A program made the position numbers and the translations under genes. The notes beneath the pieces are model-generated. The model was not told the origin of the DNA. It ran no database searches and was given only the letters and a program-made list of their open reading frames with translations. From assembly GCF_000235365.1 (NCBI RefSeq), contig NC_016451.1:1-64000 (forward strand): a DNA stretch of 64,000 nucleotides, written 5' to 3'. The stretch's first letter is position 1. Each line of letters starts with the position of its first letter. Shown here one piece after another: positions 28,261 through 37,548 of the stretch. Origin of the DNA: Eremothecium cymbalariae DBVPG#7215 (lineage: Eukaryota > Ascomycota > Saccharomycetes > Saccharomycetales > Saccharomycetaceae).

Positions 28261-29916
28261 TTACGCAGTCACTGTAGCAGAAATGACCAACTGGCTAATC
28301 TTAATAGATAGATCATCTGCTTGTTCTTTAGTAGCGGCTTCAGCATAAATCCTCACAGCATCTTCGGTTCCGCTAGCCCTAACAAAAGACCGGGCATTAT
28401 CGTATGACTTTATAACTTTATCAATTTGCGCTTGTAAACCTTTTGGAGACACCAATTGTCTTTCAGCATTGGTAGTTTTAAATAATGATCTATCTGGGAC
28501 TACTACCTTCATCAAAGTGTTTGGTAAATCGGTGTATTCTCCATCCCATTGTTGTGGGGTCCACTTTAAAATACATAAGACGGCCAAAACTGCCATCATG
28601 TCAGACATGGCATCGCCCACGGTTTGGTTAATCAATTTAGAGAAGGATTGCAAAGTTTTTAATGCCATTTTTGACTCTGCAGACAACGATCCCTCTTTTA
28701 ACCTCTTACTCACAGTATTGTTAAAGTTCTCAGAGAATATTACAGTGCCATGTCCATTTGCTTCAAAATAGATCCCTACATCATAGTTTTCGACCGCTTT
28801 ACGGTGTAAATATTTGACACCTGTTGGAGTGCAAGACACTGGTACTATTAAAACTTCAGATAAGTACCTAGTTGAAGAACCATTTGCATATGCTGTTTGT
28901 ACAACACCTAATTTCACATTATCTTGAATTCCAGCAACTGGTAACATGGATTGAAAGAATTTTGCGAACAATGTAGAGATCTTGTCACCATCAAGTAAAT
29001 GGAACATCCCGTCAACATCTCTGTAATAAAATATAACTCTGTCTGCATCTCCATCAAAGGAACAATGGAGACTATTGATATCTGTAGCTGCAGAAATCCC
29101 TTGTGGCAAACATTGGTTTGTTTTAACATAATCAGCGCCGCAAAAACTGTTCAACAAGTCGTGCTGTGACCAGTTACCATTGATTATGGTAGTAGAATCT
29201 TTGAAAAATGTATTCTTCATAAACAGCTCTTCTGCCTTTGCACCTCCAACACCATTCGCAGCGTCAATAACCAAGGGATATGGCAAGCCTGGAATATTAA
29301 AGAGCTCTGTGAGCTCCTTTAAAGCAGATAAAAAATGCGAATAGTAAAACGCTTCATTCACTTCAATTACCCTTTCAGATTCCATTTGTCTATTCAAGTG
29401 ATAAGTTAAAAAGTGCAACTGCGGAGTAGTCAGCATATCGTAATCAACAATGTCTACGTTTGTAAAAACGCTAGTCCCGTCAACCAACGCCTTGAGTAAC
29501 CTGGATCCAGATTCCCTAGAATCCCGGGCAACCACAATTCGCGCTTCACTATCGGCCTTGATTCCAAATTGATTCATTAGTTCCTGAAGCCTATGAAGGA
29601 ATTGGTGTTTGCCGTCGGACGCACAGTTCGCCAACTCTGTAGCATAAACTTCCCATTCCTGCTTTAGCATTTCCCCTTTAGGATCAACTAGCTTCACCCC
29701 GTTATCCTGGGGCGGATTGTGCGATGCAGTAATCATCGCCCCAACATATTGGCCCTTCAAGTGCATCGACCTCAAGCATGCCAAAACTCCAGTGGTAAAC
29801 AGAACTGTGTCTAATATTTCTGCCTTGTACCGAAACCCTGCTGTTCCGTAGATATATTTGAACCGACTACAACAATGCTTGTCATATAATTTGGACACCT
29901 CCTCCACTACACTCAT
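28261..29916 (-). CDS. PCM1: Phosphoacetylglucosamine mutase
   Basis: 551-aa alpha-D-phosphohexomutase of the AGM1 type, which converts GlcNAc-6-phosphate to GlcNAc-1-phosphate for UDP-GlcNAc, and hence chitin, N-glycan and GPI synthesis; essential in yeast (557 aa). Four signature loops are visible: the phosphoserine loop ITASHNPPQDNGVK, the metal loop FDGDADRVIF, the sugar-binding loop FEANGHGT, and the phosphate-binding loop RASGTEDAVRIYAEA near the C-terminus. The initiator ATG at 29914-29916 gives the conserved short N-terminus before FKYIYGTAGFR. It is divergent from SOM1, the same relation as PCM1/YEL058W and SOM1/YEL059C-A in S. cerevisiae. Confidence 0.98.
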   Translation of the reverse strand: MSVVEEVSKLYDKHCCSRFKYIYGTAGFRYKAEILDTVLFTTGVLACLRSMHLKGQYVGAMITASHNPPQDNGVKLVDPKGEMLKQEWEVYATELANCASDGKHQFLHRLQELMNQFGIKADSEARIVVARDSRESGSRLLKALVDGTSVFTNVDIVDYDMLTTPQLHFLTYHLNRQMESERVIEVNEAFYYSHFLSALKELTELFNIPGLPYPLVIDAANGVGGAKAEELFMKNTFFKDSTTIINGNWSQHDLLNSFCGADYVKTNQCLPQGISAATDINSLHCSFDGDADRVIFYYRDVDGMFHLLDGDKISTLFAKFFQSMLPVAGIQDNVKLGVVQTAYANGSSTRYLSEVLIVPVSCTPTGVKYLHRKAVENYDVGIYFEANGHGTVIFSENFNNTVSKRLKEGSLSAESKMALKTLQSFSKLINQTVGDAMSDMMAVLAVLCILKWTPQQWDGEYTDLPNTLMKVVVPDRSLFKTTNAERQLVSPKGLQAQIDKVIKSYDNARSFVRASGTEDAVRIYAEAATKEQADDLSIKISQLVISATVTA

Positions 29917-30114
29917 TACTCAGCACCTTTAAGTTTCCTTCTGTCTATGTCCTTCCTTGATAGCTCCTGCGAGAATCAGCTTTTATTGTTTAACAAATTA
30001 GATATAGAAGAGACCTGTGCAGCAGTCACTTTTTCAAGGTTTCCCATCTTCGAGCTATTTTATAACATGTTTGCTCAATTACAATACACACCATAGAGAG
30101 AATAAATGCCGTAA

Positions 30115-30327
30115 ATGGCACCTCCCACTCCCATTATCACTAGAGATGAAGTAGAGCCAATACTATCCAGGACGAAAGATTGTATTTTGGCGTCACTCAT
30201 ACAAAACGAATGTCATTTTGATGGCCATAACTATGTATGCATTCCCTTTAAACGCTTGTTTGAAGAATGCACGTTGAACAAAAGGAGAGTACGGATAGAG
30301 GTAACAGACATAAGCACCAACCAATAG
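30115..30327 (+). CDS. SOM1: Inner membrane peptidase subunit Som1
   Basis: 70-aa protein (MAPPTPIITRDEVEPIL... ending VTDISTNQ) matching yeast Som1 (74 aa) at both ends, with conserved CxFxGxxYVCxPFKRLFExC-like residues. Som1 associates with Imp1 in the mitochondrial inner membrane peptidase complex that trims intermembrane-space proteins. The cysteines are spaced like those of small twin-Cys intermembrane-space proteins. The ATG at 30115 is immediately preceded by a two-codon upstream ORF (ATG-CCG-TAA, 30106-30114), which could damp translation. Its last 60 bases overlap the first exon of a possible second gene in another frame. Confidence 0.93.
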   Translation: MAPPTPIITRDEVEPILSRTKDCILASLIQNECHFDGHNYVCIPFKRLFEECTLNKRRVRIEVTDISTNQ

Positions 30328-30626
30328 TGAGTTTCAAATCTACCAAGTTTTTCTCTATATAAGTTTCATTGTATTACTAAATATAATTTTTTTATCAGTC
30401 AATAGATTTCAATTTCAGAAGCACTTTATTTCTTCCAGGTACGCACACATACATGCACAAACTAAAACATGAAAGTATTTCTATAGTTGAACTGACGTGC
30501 AAAAAATACTTCCCCGTGTTTAGAGAAGGCGTTTTTTATTTGATTAATGATGATCCCAAGGTTTGCTCCGACGTCGGGTACGCATTAGTTTCACCATCAT
30601 TCGTTGGGTTGGGAGCAGGAGGATAG
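30267..30626 (+). CDS. Possible two-exon small protein gene overlapping SOM1 (hypothetical)
   Basis: Exon 1 30267-30326 and exon 2 30399-30626, with a 72-nt intron between, give a 95-aa product. The intron starts GTGAGT (30327), has a branch-like TACTAAA (30375-30381) and ends TTTATCAG (30398). Both exons are in phase and exon 2 is open for 75 codons. Exon 2 reads like folded protein (HESISIVELTCKKYFPVF, GVFYLINDDPKVCSDVGY, ending SFVGLGAGG). I recognise no family. Exon 1 overlaps the SOM1 3' end in another frame, which is unusual and lowers confidence. Support is the combination of splice signals, phase and open length; chance is not excluded. No counterpart is known to me in S. cerevisiae. 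Confidence 0.35.
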
Positions 30627-30896
30627 TAAAAATTTATATAGTCGACATCAACTAAACCTCGAACAAACCATAGATATATATAATTTTTCCAGGTGCAGCA
30701 GCAGGCAGGAGTCAGACATATCAATTATCAATAGGAAACCCGAGTTCGAGTTTGAGTTCGTTATATTGGTTCCTACAATTTCAGTTGGCATAATTTACTA
30801 CTGATAGTTACTGTATTGGGTAAACCGGCGTTATTACCTGCAGATAGATTAGATAGATATATATATATATCTATATCCTATTGAGTCGAGTGAGAT

Positions 30897-32366
30897 ATGT
30901 TCAGTGCCTCGAAGAAGATACCTGCTAAGAGAATTGCAGATCGAATGATGTCTACCACTGCTGGTTTGAACCAGAAATTTAGGATTGAGACAGATGCTTT
31001 TGGGGAGATCAAGGTTCCAGCGAATAAGTACTGGGGGGCGCAAACCCAAAGATCTCTTGAAAACTTCAAAATCGGAGGTCCCAGGGAACGGATGCCAGAG
31101 CCAATTATCAAAGCTTTCGGAATCTTGAAAAAGTCTGCTGCGATTGTGAATGAATCTTTGGGTACGTTGGACCCCAAAATTTCCAAACCTATCCAGCAGG
31201 CAGCAGATGAGGTTATCGAGGGGAAATTGCTCGACCACTTCCCATTAGTTGTATTTCAAACAGGGTCAGGTACTCAGAGTAACATGAATGCAAACGAAGT
31301 GATCTCTAATAGGGCCATTGAATTGATTGGTGGGGAGCTTGGAACCAAGCAAATCCATCCTAACAACCATTGTAACCAGGCCCAATCTTCTAATGACACC
31401 TTCCCATCCGTGATGCACATTGCTGCAGTCACAGAAATCACGAATACTCTATTGCCTGAATTAACTGCTTTGAGGGACTCCTTCCAAAAAAAGACTGAAG
31501 AGTTTTCCCATATTGTCAAGATTGGAAGAACACATCTACAGGATGCTACCCCATTGACTCTAGGTCAAGAATTTGGCGGTTACACTCAACAGATAACCAA
31601 CGGTATAACCCGTGTCGAGCAGTCATTGCACCACTTGAAATTTCTTGCGCAAGGCGGTACTGCAGTTGGCACTGGTTTAAATACAAAGGTTGGATTTGCA
31701 GAAAAGATCGCAGAACAAGTCTCCAAGGAGACTAACATTGAGTTCAAGACTGCCCCCAATAAATTCGAAGCTCTCGCAGCCCACGACGCCGTCGTTGAAT
31801 GCTCTGGTGCTTTAAACACCGTTGCTTGTTCCTTATTCAAGATCGCCAACGACATTCGTTATCTTGGATCCGGCCCCCGTTGCGGCTATGGCGAGCTCTC
31901 TCTCCCAGAGAATGAACCAGGCTCTTCCATCATGCCAGGCAAGGTCAATCCAACACAGAACGAGGCTATGACCCAGGCTTGTGTCCAAGTCATGGGGAAT
32001 AACTCTACAATCACCTTTGCAGGCGCTTCCGGCCAATTCGAATTGAACGTCTTCAAGCCTGTTATGATTTCCAACCTCTTGAACTCCATCAGATTACTTG
32101 CTGATGCATCTTACTCCTTCAGAGTTCACTGTGTTGACGGTATCAAAGCCAACGAAGACAAGATCGCCAAGATACTACATGAATCCTTAATGTTGGTCAC
32201 TGCCTTAAACCCCAAAATCGGTTACGACAGTGCCTGCAAGGTTGCGAAGAATGCTCACAAGAAGAACATCACTTTGAAAGAATCCGCCTTGGAACTAGGC
32301 GTGCTATCAGAAGAAGAATTCAGCGAGTGGGTTGTACCAGAAAAGATGATTGGCCCAACGAAGTAA
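30897..32366 (+). CDS. FUM1: Fumarase (fumarate hydratase, class II)
   Basis: 489-aa class II fumarase that interconverts fumarate and malate, with a mitochondrial and a cytosolic pool. Signature [15 protein letters not shown] (about 337-351) and the residues of [30 protein letters not shown] and the SSNDTFP loop are intact. The N-terminus [18 protein letters not shown] is basic and could direct mitochondrial import; two consecutive ATGs (codons 17-18, just before [19 protein letters not shown]) could also serve a cytosolic form. Yeast Fum1 is 488 aa and is dually localised after a single translation product. Near KEL3 here, as YPL263C-YPL262W in S. cerevisiae. Confidence 0.98.
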   Translation: MFSASKKIPAKRIADRMMSTTAGLNQKFRIETDAFGEIKVPANKYWGAQTQRSLENFKIGGPRERMPEPIIKAFGILKKSAAIVNESLGTLDPKISKPIQQAADEVIEGKLLDHFPLVVFQTGSGTQSNMNANEVISNRAIELIGGELGTKQIHPNNHCNQAQSSNDTFPSVMHIAAVTEITNTLLPELTALRDSFQKKTEEFSHIVKIGRTHLQDATPLTLGQEFGGYTQQITNGITRVEQSLHHLKFLAQGGTAVGTGLNTKVGFAEKIAEQVSKETNIEFKTAPNKFEALAAHDAVVECSGALNTVACSLFKIANDIRYLGSGPRCGYGELSLPENEPGSSIMPGKVNPTQNEAMTQACVQVMGNNSTITFAGASGQFELNVFKPVMISNLLNSIRLLADASYSFRVHCVDGIKANEDKIAKILHESLMLVTALNPKIGYDSACKVAKNAHKKNITLKESALELGVLSEEEFSEWVVPEKMIGPTK

Positions 32367-32504
32367 TAGTCCCTATCTACACAAAACTATAACTAAGTCC
32401 CTAAAAAATTATGAGCACTTTTCTACTATGTGTTTACTTATCTACGTATGTACTTATTATATATACAACTATACTGCCTGTCTTTTTCCCTCTCCAAAAA
32501 ATAA

Positions 32505-32618
32505 TGGTTGCGAAGAGATTCGAACTCTTGCATCTTACGATACCTGAGTGTCCGGCCCCCTGCGGAGCCGTAAGCGTACACTTGAATCAGGCGCCTTAGA
32601 CCGCTCGGCCACACAACC
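32505..32618 (-). tRNA. tRNA-Leu(CAA) with 32-nt intron
   Basis: The 114-nt gene yields an 82-nt mature tRNA. Acceptor stem GGTTGTG pairs with CGCAACC, discriminator A at 32505. Box A TGGCCGAGCGG and box B GAGTTCGAATC are clear. The anticodon loop TTCAAG...C gives anticodon CAA, with the intron 32549-32580 after the base 3' to the anticodon, the position and 32-nt length known for yeast tRNA-Leu(CAA). A type II extra arm is present. A run of six T follows on the minus strand just beyond the 3' end as the Pol III terminator. Confidence 0.97.
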
Positions 32619-33737
32619 CAACCGATAACAACTACCACCCAGCACGAAATAAAATATCCAACTTACTATCACGTGATACAGAGCCTCACCGTCAGCTCAC
32701 TCCATCCATCCAGTGCCAAACCAATACAGAAACAATTATTCCTCTCCAAACTCGTTCCCGATGTCTTCCGATGGGCTCCTTTACGGTGTGCAATCTCAAA
32801 ACCCCGCACATTCCACCCACCCCAATTCGTCACACGAAACTTCCACACCACTCTGCAAAAAGTCCATGATTATCAAATCTGCACCTGCAACCTACAGTAC
32901 TACACACTACACACATAGCTCCATTACACCCGCACACAAACACCCCGGCCTCCTTACTCTTATCAATCCACCTTATTGACCGGCCACTCATTGTTGCGTG
33001 TTTACACTTATTAACCAATATGATCCATTCCCCTTGTTTTCTAACAATAATCGACTAACATTCTTATTACAGCGGTTAAAAAGTCCTGCTTGGTGTTCTT
33101 CTGCTCCTGCTGGTGGTAGTCGTGGTGACGGCGTACTTTTGCTGCCGAGAATATAACGGAGAGCGGTTTTTTCTTTCTAATTCCAGGTCTTAGCCCCCCT
33201 GCGACCTGTTCCAATTTTATTTTTTCGTTTTTTGTCACCCTTGTGCTTAAAAGAAAAAAGTCGCCCCCTGATATATAAAACTAGGAAGTTTTGAAAGTTC
33301 GGGTACTTCCAAGACAACATAAAACAGCAGGACGGGTTGCCACAGAGTAAAAGGCATACATAATCCAATAGAGTTTAGAAAAGTCGCTACGCGTGTAGTG
33401 TTTTTTGAATTTGAAGTTTTCAAGTACAGTCTCGGAGCATAGGGAGCGATTTTTCACAGCGGGGTAAATTCTCTATTCTAGACATCAAGAGAGTAGGTAG
33501 TTATTAGTACGCACAATAAGAATAATACGCTTTTTTCGAGCCACTTTGGTTGGGTAGAGAGATATAACAAATAGAAAAATTGGTATTCGGTTTTTTATTT
33601 TGCATAATAAAAAAAAGTGAGATAAGGATAGGAAAAAAGGGATAGGAAGTTTTGTTTTAAGTTTTGTTTTGTTTGTATACTGTGGATTATAGTATATACA
33701 GTAAGGAAGGAGGAATTTTAAGGAATTTTATTTGGTC
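32619..33737. promoter_or_regulatory. Long PRB1 upstream region with STRE-like motifs
   Basis: 1.1 kb with no ATG-started gene of any convincing length. CCCCT (STRE, bound by Msn2/4) occurs at 33196-33200 and 33265-33269, the latter just before a TATATAAAA-like box (33272-33280). A CACGTG E-box lies at 32670-32675. The arrangement suits stress- or starvation-induced PRB1 with a long 5' leader; the leader is inference. A frame at 32673-32918 reads RNFHTTLQKV but starts with GTG. An ATG frame at 32761-32979 is Ser/Thr/His-rich and unlikely. Confidence 0.45.
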
Positions 33738-35465
33738 ATGAAGGTGCAGTCGGTTGTTTTGCCGGTGGCTGTGTTTTCGACGTTGGGGGCGGCGCTTATT
33801 TTGCCGTGGATGGATCCTGAGATACGTCTTGATGTAGGTCTTCATGGGCGGGGACCTCACGGCAGGGTTCCCCCTCCCCACCACCACAAGATGGGAGAGC
33901 ACGGCAGGGGTCGTGGCAAGGGACATCATCGTGGTAGTAGTGTTTTGTTGGTGGATGATGAGGAGGACAAGGTGTCTCCTATGTTCGAGTATTTTGAGTT
34001 TGATTCGTCGCAGGATTTTGTTGATATGAAGCTAGCTTCTTTGTCTGATAACTCGAGGGCTATACCTCACAGGTATATTGTTATTTTCAAGGATGGTGTG
34101 ACGGACTATGATGTCGGGATGCATCAGGATTTGGTTACGACGGCGCATATGGAGACTATTGCGCAGCTTGACCCGGGGCATTCTTTCTTTGATGCCACTG
34201 AGGGTATGCATCACGAAGGGATTTCGGCTAGGAGTGTGGAAGGGGGTATTGAGGAGATGTTTGAGATTGCAGGTTCGCTGAGGGGCTACTTTGGATACTT
34301 TACTGATGGCATGTTGGATCTAATTCGTGAAAGTGGCTTGGTTAAGTTGATTGAGCAGGACTCTATAGTTCATGCTTCGGATTTTGAAACTCAGACTGGG
34401 GCTCCTTGGGGTTTGGCTCGTGTTTCTCATCGTGAAAGATTGAACCTTGGCTCTTTCAACAAGTACCTTTACGATGACAATGCTGGGAAAGGTGTGACAG
34501 CTTATGTGATTGATACAGGTATTAATATTGATCACGTTGAATTTGAAGGACGTGCCCAGTGGGGTAAGACGATTCCATCTAATGATGCTGACTATGATGG
34601 CAACGGGCACGGCACGCATTGTGCGGGTACCATTGCGTCCAAGACGTACGGTGTTGCTAAGAATGCCAAAGTTGTCGCTGTTAAAGTTTTGAGAACCAAC
34701 GGTACTGGTACGATGTCTGATGTTTTGAGGGGTGTGGAGTATGTTGTTGCAGAGCACAGAAAGGCTTCTGGAGATCCTAACTTCAAGGGTTCTACCGCCA
34801 ATATGTCGTTGGGTGGTGGCAAGTCTGCTGCCTTGGAACTGGCTGTTGACGCTGCTGTGGCTGCTGGTATCCACTTTGCTGTAGCTGCGGGTAACGAAAA
34901 CCAGGATGCTTGTAATACTTCCCCAGCTTCCTCGAAGAAGTGTATCACTGTTGCTGCGTCTACGTTGTCAGACGACAGAGCTTATTTCTCCAACTGGGGT
35001 TCCTGTGTTGACATTTTTGCACCAGGTTTGAACATCTTGTCGACTTACATTGGGTCTGACACTGCCGTTGCCACCCTATCCGGTACTTCTATGGCTTCCC
35101 CACATGTTGCAGGTTTGCTGGCTTACTTTTTATCTCTCCAACCTGATTCTGGCTCTGAATACTACACTGGTTCTTCAATTAGCCCAGAAGCCTTGAAGAA
35201 GAAGATCGTGGCTTACGGCTCCAAGAATTTGTTGAATAATGTGCCAGCTAGAACAGCTAATAATTTGATTTTCAATGGTGGTGGCGGAAGCTTGGACAGC
35301 TTCTGGAATAGTAAATGTGATGGCTGTGAGCAGGAAAAGGTAAGCAGTTCCCACGGTAAAGCAGATGACTTTGAATCTGAAAGCTTAATGGATTGTCTTC
35401 ATTCGACCAGTCATTCATTATTTGGGGAGATCAGAAACTTCTTGGATAGACTTGATCTCATTTAA
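33738..35465 (+). CDS. PRB1: Vacuolar subtilisin-like proteinase B precursor
   Basis: 575-aa S8 serine protease precursor. From the ATG at 33738 (an in-frame TTG lies two codons earlier), a hydrophobic signal MKVQSVVLPVAVFSTLGAAL is followed by a Gly/His/Arg-rich pro-segment, an I9 inhibitor-type domain (RYIVIFKDGVTDYDV, about 108-190), and the subtilase domain from about 220. The triad is visible: DTGINIDH (Asp), NGHGTHCAG (His) and GTSMASPHVAG (Ser), plus the oxyanion AAGNENQDAC. The C-terminal extension ends FLDRLDLI. Proteinase B activates other vacuolar hydrolases and acts in autophagy. S. cerevisiae has the pair PRB1 (YEL060C) and YSP3 (YOR003W); this is the single unduplicated gene, flanked by neighbours of both. 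Confidence 0.97.
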   Translation: MKVQSVVLPVAVFSTLGAALILPWMDPEIRLDVGLHGRGPHGRVPPPHHHKMGEHGRGRGKGHHRGSSVLLVDDEEDKVSPMFEYFEFDSSQDFVDMKLASLSDNSRAIPHRYIVIFKDGVTDYDVGMHQDLVTTAHMETIAQLDPGHSFFDATEGMHHEGISARSVEGGIEEMFEIAGSLRGYFGYFTDGMLDLIRESGLVKLIEQDSIVHASDFETQTGAPWGLARVSHRERLNLGSFNKYLYDDNAGKGVTAYVIDTGINIDHVEFEGRAQWGKTIPSNDADYDGNGHGTHCAGTIASKTYGVAKNAKVVAVKVLRTNGTGTMSDVLRGVEYVVAEHRKASGDPNFKGSTANMSLGGGKSAALELAVDAAVAAGIHFAVAAGNENQDACNTSPASSKKCITVAASTLSDDRAYFSNWGSCVDIFAPGLNILSTYIGSDTAVATLSGTSMASPHVAGLLAYFLSLQPDSGSEYYTGSSISPEALKKKIVAYGSKNLLNNVPARTANNLIFNGGGGSLDSFWNSKCDGCEQEKVSSSHGKADDFESESLMDCLHSTSHSLFGEIRNFLDRLDLI

Positions 35466-36285
35466 TTAAAATGCAGTAAAAGTTTGCTTTTTTTATACAA
35501 TGATCTTCTCGGCTCTGTTTGGATGAGACAGAGTTGTGCGTGTGCGTGTGCGTGTGCGTGTTTTTGGGCAATCTTATTCTTAGACAGAATAAAGCAGATA
35601 ATTTATCTAAAATTAAGAGTCGTCGTAATTAGGGCGTCAGTTTTGTAAATTTTGTTCTGTTTTACCGTACTACTACGATTAGGTTAGGAAAAGTACCTTG
35701 TTTTTTACGTTGATCCTCGTGGCATAATGGAATTTTAGCTATTTTTGTTACCTCTATCTTTTATATTCTTTATTGTTGTTAATTCACAGTGATTAGTAGT
35801 TGTTCTGATACGTACGCAAATTGAATTCAATTGCAGTTTAAGGCTTTTTATATTTCTGAGGATAAATATTTGTACTGTACCTCTCCGACCATTAGCTGGT
35901 TATGTCGGTGGGTTTCCTTGTCATGTGGAAGCATTCGAGGCGACGCTGCATTTTATGTTGAAATTTACAAATGTATTATCATCCAATATCAACTCAGATC
36001 GAAGGTAATATATCCTATATAACCACCCAATCCATAACTATTTCATTCTTCTATTTTAGATGATATTGCTGTTGATGATTGAGGAAGCGATCTCAAATGC
36101 TATATTATACTTCTCTTCGATTATAGTTTCCTACGGTTCCTTGAAAATTTTTGAAAAACCTTGCAGATTTGGAACCTCATCATCATCACTAATGTGGACT
36201 TCTGGTACACAGTTCTTACAGAAGTCCTAGAATATAGGTGTTTTGGGTATATAGACGAGTGTAAGCATAATTTAATAGGAGCGAT
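35466..36285. other. PRB1-UTP23 intergenic region with TGTGCG microsatellite
   Basis: 820 bp without a supported gene. A (TGTGCG)4 microsatellite occupies 35535-35560. RRPE-like GAAAATTTTTGAAAAA (about 36144-36159) is some 130 bp before the UTP23 ATG. A stem CCGAC...GTCGG around 35887-35910 could be an RNA hairpin, but no C/D or H/ACA snoRNA could be supported. Confidence 0.4.
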
Positions 36286-37058
36286 ATGCGTCAGAAAAGG
36301 GCTAAGGCTTACAAGAAGCAGATGTTGGTTTATAATCATACGTTTAAGTTCAGACAGCCATATCAAGTATTAGTTGATGACCAACTGGTCCTTGAAACCA
36401 ATAAAAGCTCCTTTGACTTACTCAAGGGCTTGAAACGTACTCTTCAAGCTGAAGTCAAGCCCATGATAACCCAATGTTGCGTGCAAAAGTTGTACGAGTC
36501 GAAAAACCAGGGTGCCATAGCCCAAGCCAAAATGTATGAAAGACGTCGTTGTAATCATTACAAAGAACCCAAAGAACCATCTGAATGTATCAGGAGTGTA
36601 GTTGATATAAATGGTAGGAATTTGCATAGGTATGTTGTAGCCACCCAAGATATTGAAATAAGAAGAATCCTAAGACGTGTGCCCGGTGTTCCTCTAATAT
36701 ATATGAATAGATCAGTGATGGTCATGGAACCGCTAAGCTCCAACAGTCAGCAGGTTAGTCAGCAGGTAGAAAATGAAAAGCTTGTTAAAGGATTGAATGA
36801 TCCTAAGTATGCAGGCACTCCTAATAATACTGAAGATGCATCCGTGGATCCAAAGAGTCCAGACGCTAATCAATTAAAACGAAAAATAAAGGGTCCAAAG
36901 GAGCCAAATCCACTAAGTATTAAGAAACCTAGAGTCAATAAAGCTCAGCTTCCTAGTGAGGATGTATTTAACTTAACTGATAAAAAAAAAGGAGGAGGAA
37001 GCATGGGTCATCGCATATTCGTAACGACTCTCCATCGTCCAATGAACATTCGGATTAA
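36286..37058 (+). CDS. UTP23: rRNA-processing PIN-like protein Utp23, frameshifted at C-terminus
   Basis: U3-snoRNA-associated factor for early 18S rRNA processing, with a degenerate PIN domain and CCHC zinc-binding residues (QCCVQKLY, ERRRCNH). The N-terminus MRQKRAKAYKKQMLVYNHTFKFRQPYQVLVDDQ is nearly that of yeast Utp23 (254 aa). The uninterrupted frame runs to 37086 (266 aa) and ends in an unrelated tail (GHRIFVTTLHRP...). Read with one more A in the nine-A run at 36982-36990, it continues KKKRRRKHGSSH and stops at 37056-37058 (257 aa), restoring the basic RRRKH tail that yeast Utp23 has. The end given here is that of the restored frame. Promoter RRPE fits ribosome-biogenesis control. Convergent to no gene; CIN8 follows in the same direction. 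Confidence 0.93.
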
Positions 37059-37086
37059 ATTCACCCAAGAATATAGAGAAGAGTAG

Positions 37087-37548
37087 GTCTAATTATGTAG
37101 GGGATTTTAACCACTATCATATCTGTTGTATATATTAGTTATTACATATATATATTTATATGTATATTCCATTCATTGCGTCTTTAAATCAATGCTACTT
37201 CATGCTCAACTCCATGTCACATGACATTTAAACGTTTATTACCCGGGTTTTATTATCCAATAGTAGCCGCCGTTGTGTCGCCAGGAATAGCTGACGCATG
37301 CCCCTATGAAGACCTTGACAAGTGATATATGATAATTTAATTAATCATATGCTAAAAACTCATCCAAGAGTGTGTTAACTTAGCACCTTTTGTGATAAAA
37401 CCAAGTATTGATACTGAGAACAGTGAAGTTTTTATAATTCCGGTATTTTCCAAGTCTTCAACGCGTTCCAAAAATCGCAGGAGGTAAACAAAACCAAACG
37501 CACATAGTGTATTAACCATCTGGTTATCTAACATCCTCATTGTGCTTG
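37087..37548. promoter_or_regulatory. CIN8 promoter with MCB element
   Basis: 462 bp with no gene. ACGCGT (37461-37466) is a perfect MCB box for the Mbp1-Swi6 (MBF) factor, about 85 bp before the CIN8 ATG, suggesting G1/S expression. A mirror-like TATA-rich stretch (37133-37165) follows the end of UTP23. Confidence 0.45.

Noticed and set aside
32673..32979. Frames between tRNA-Leu and PRB1, one with presequence-like RNFHTTLQKV
   Set aside because: The presequence-like frame starts with GTG; the ATG-started frame (32761-32979) is Ser/Thr/His-rich without a recognisable family.
33687..34029. Opposite-strand and shifted frames over the PRB1 N-terminus
   Set aside because: Shadows of the Gly/His/Arg-rich pro-region of PRB1.
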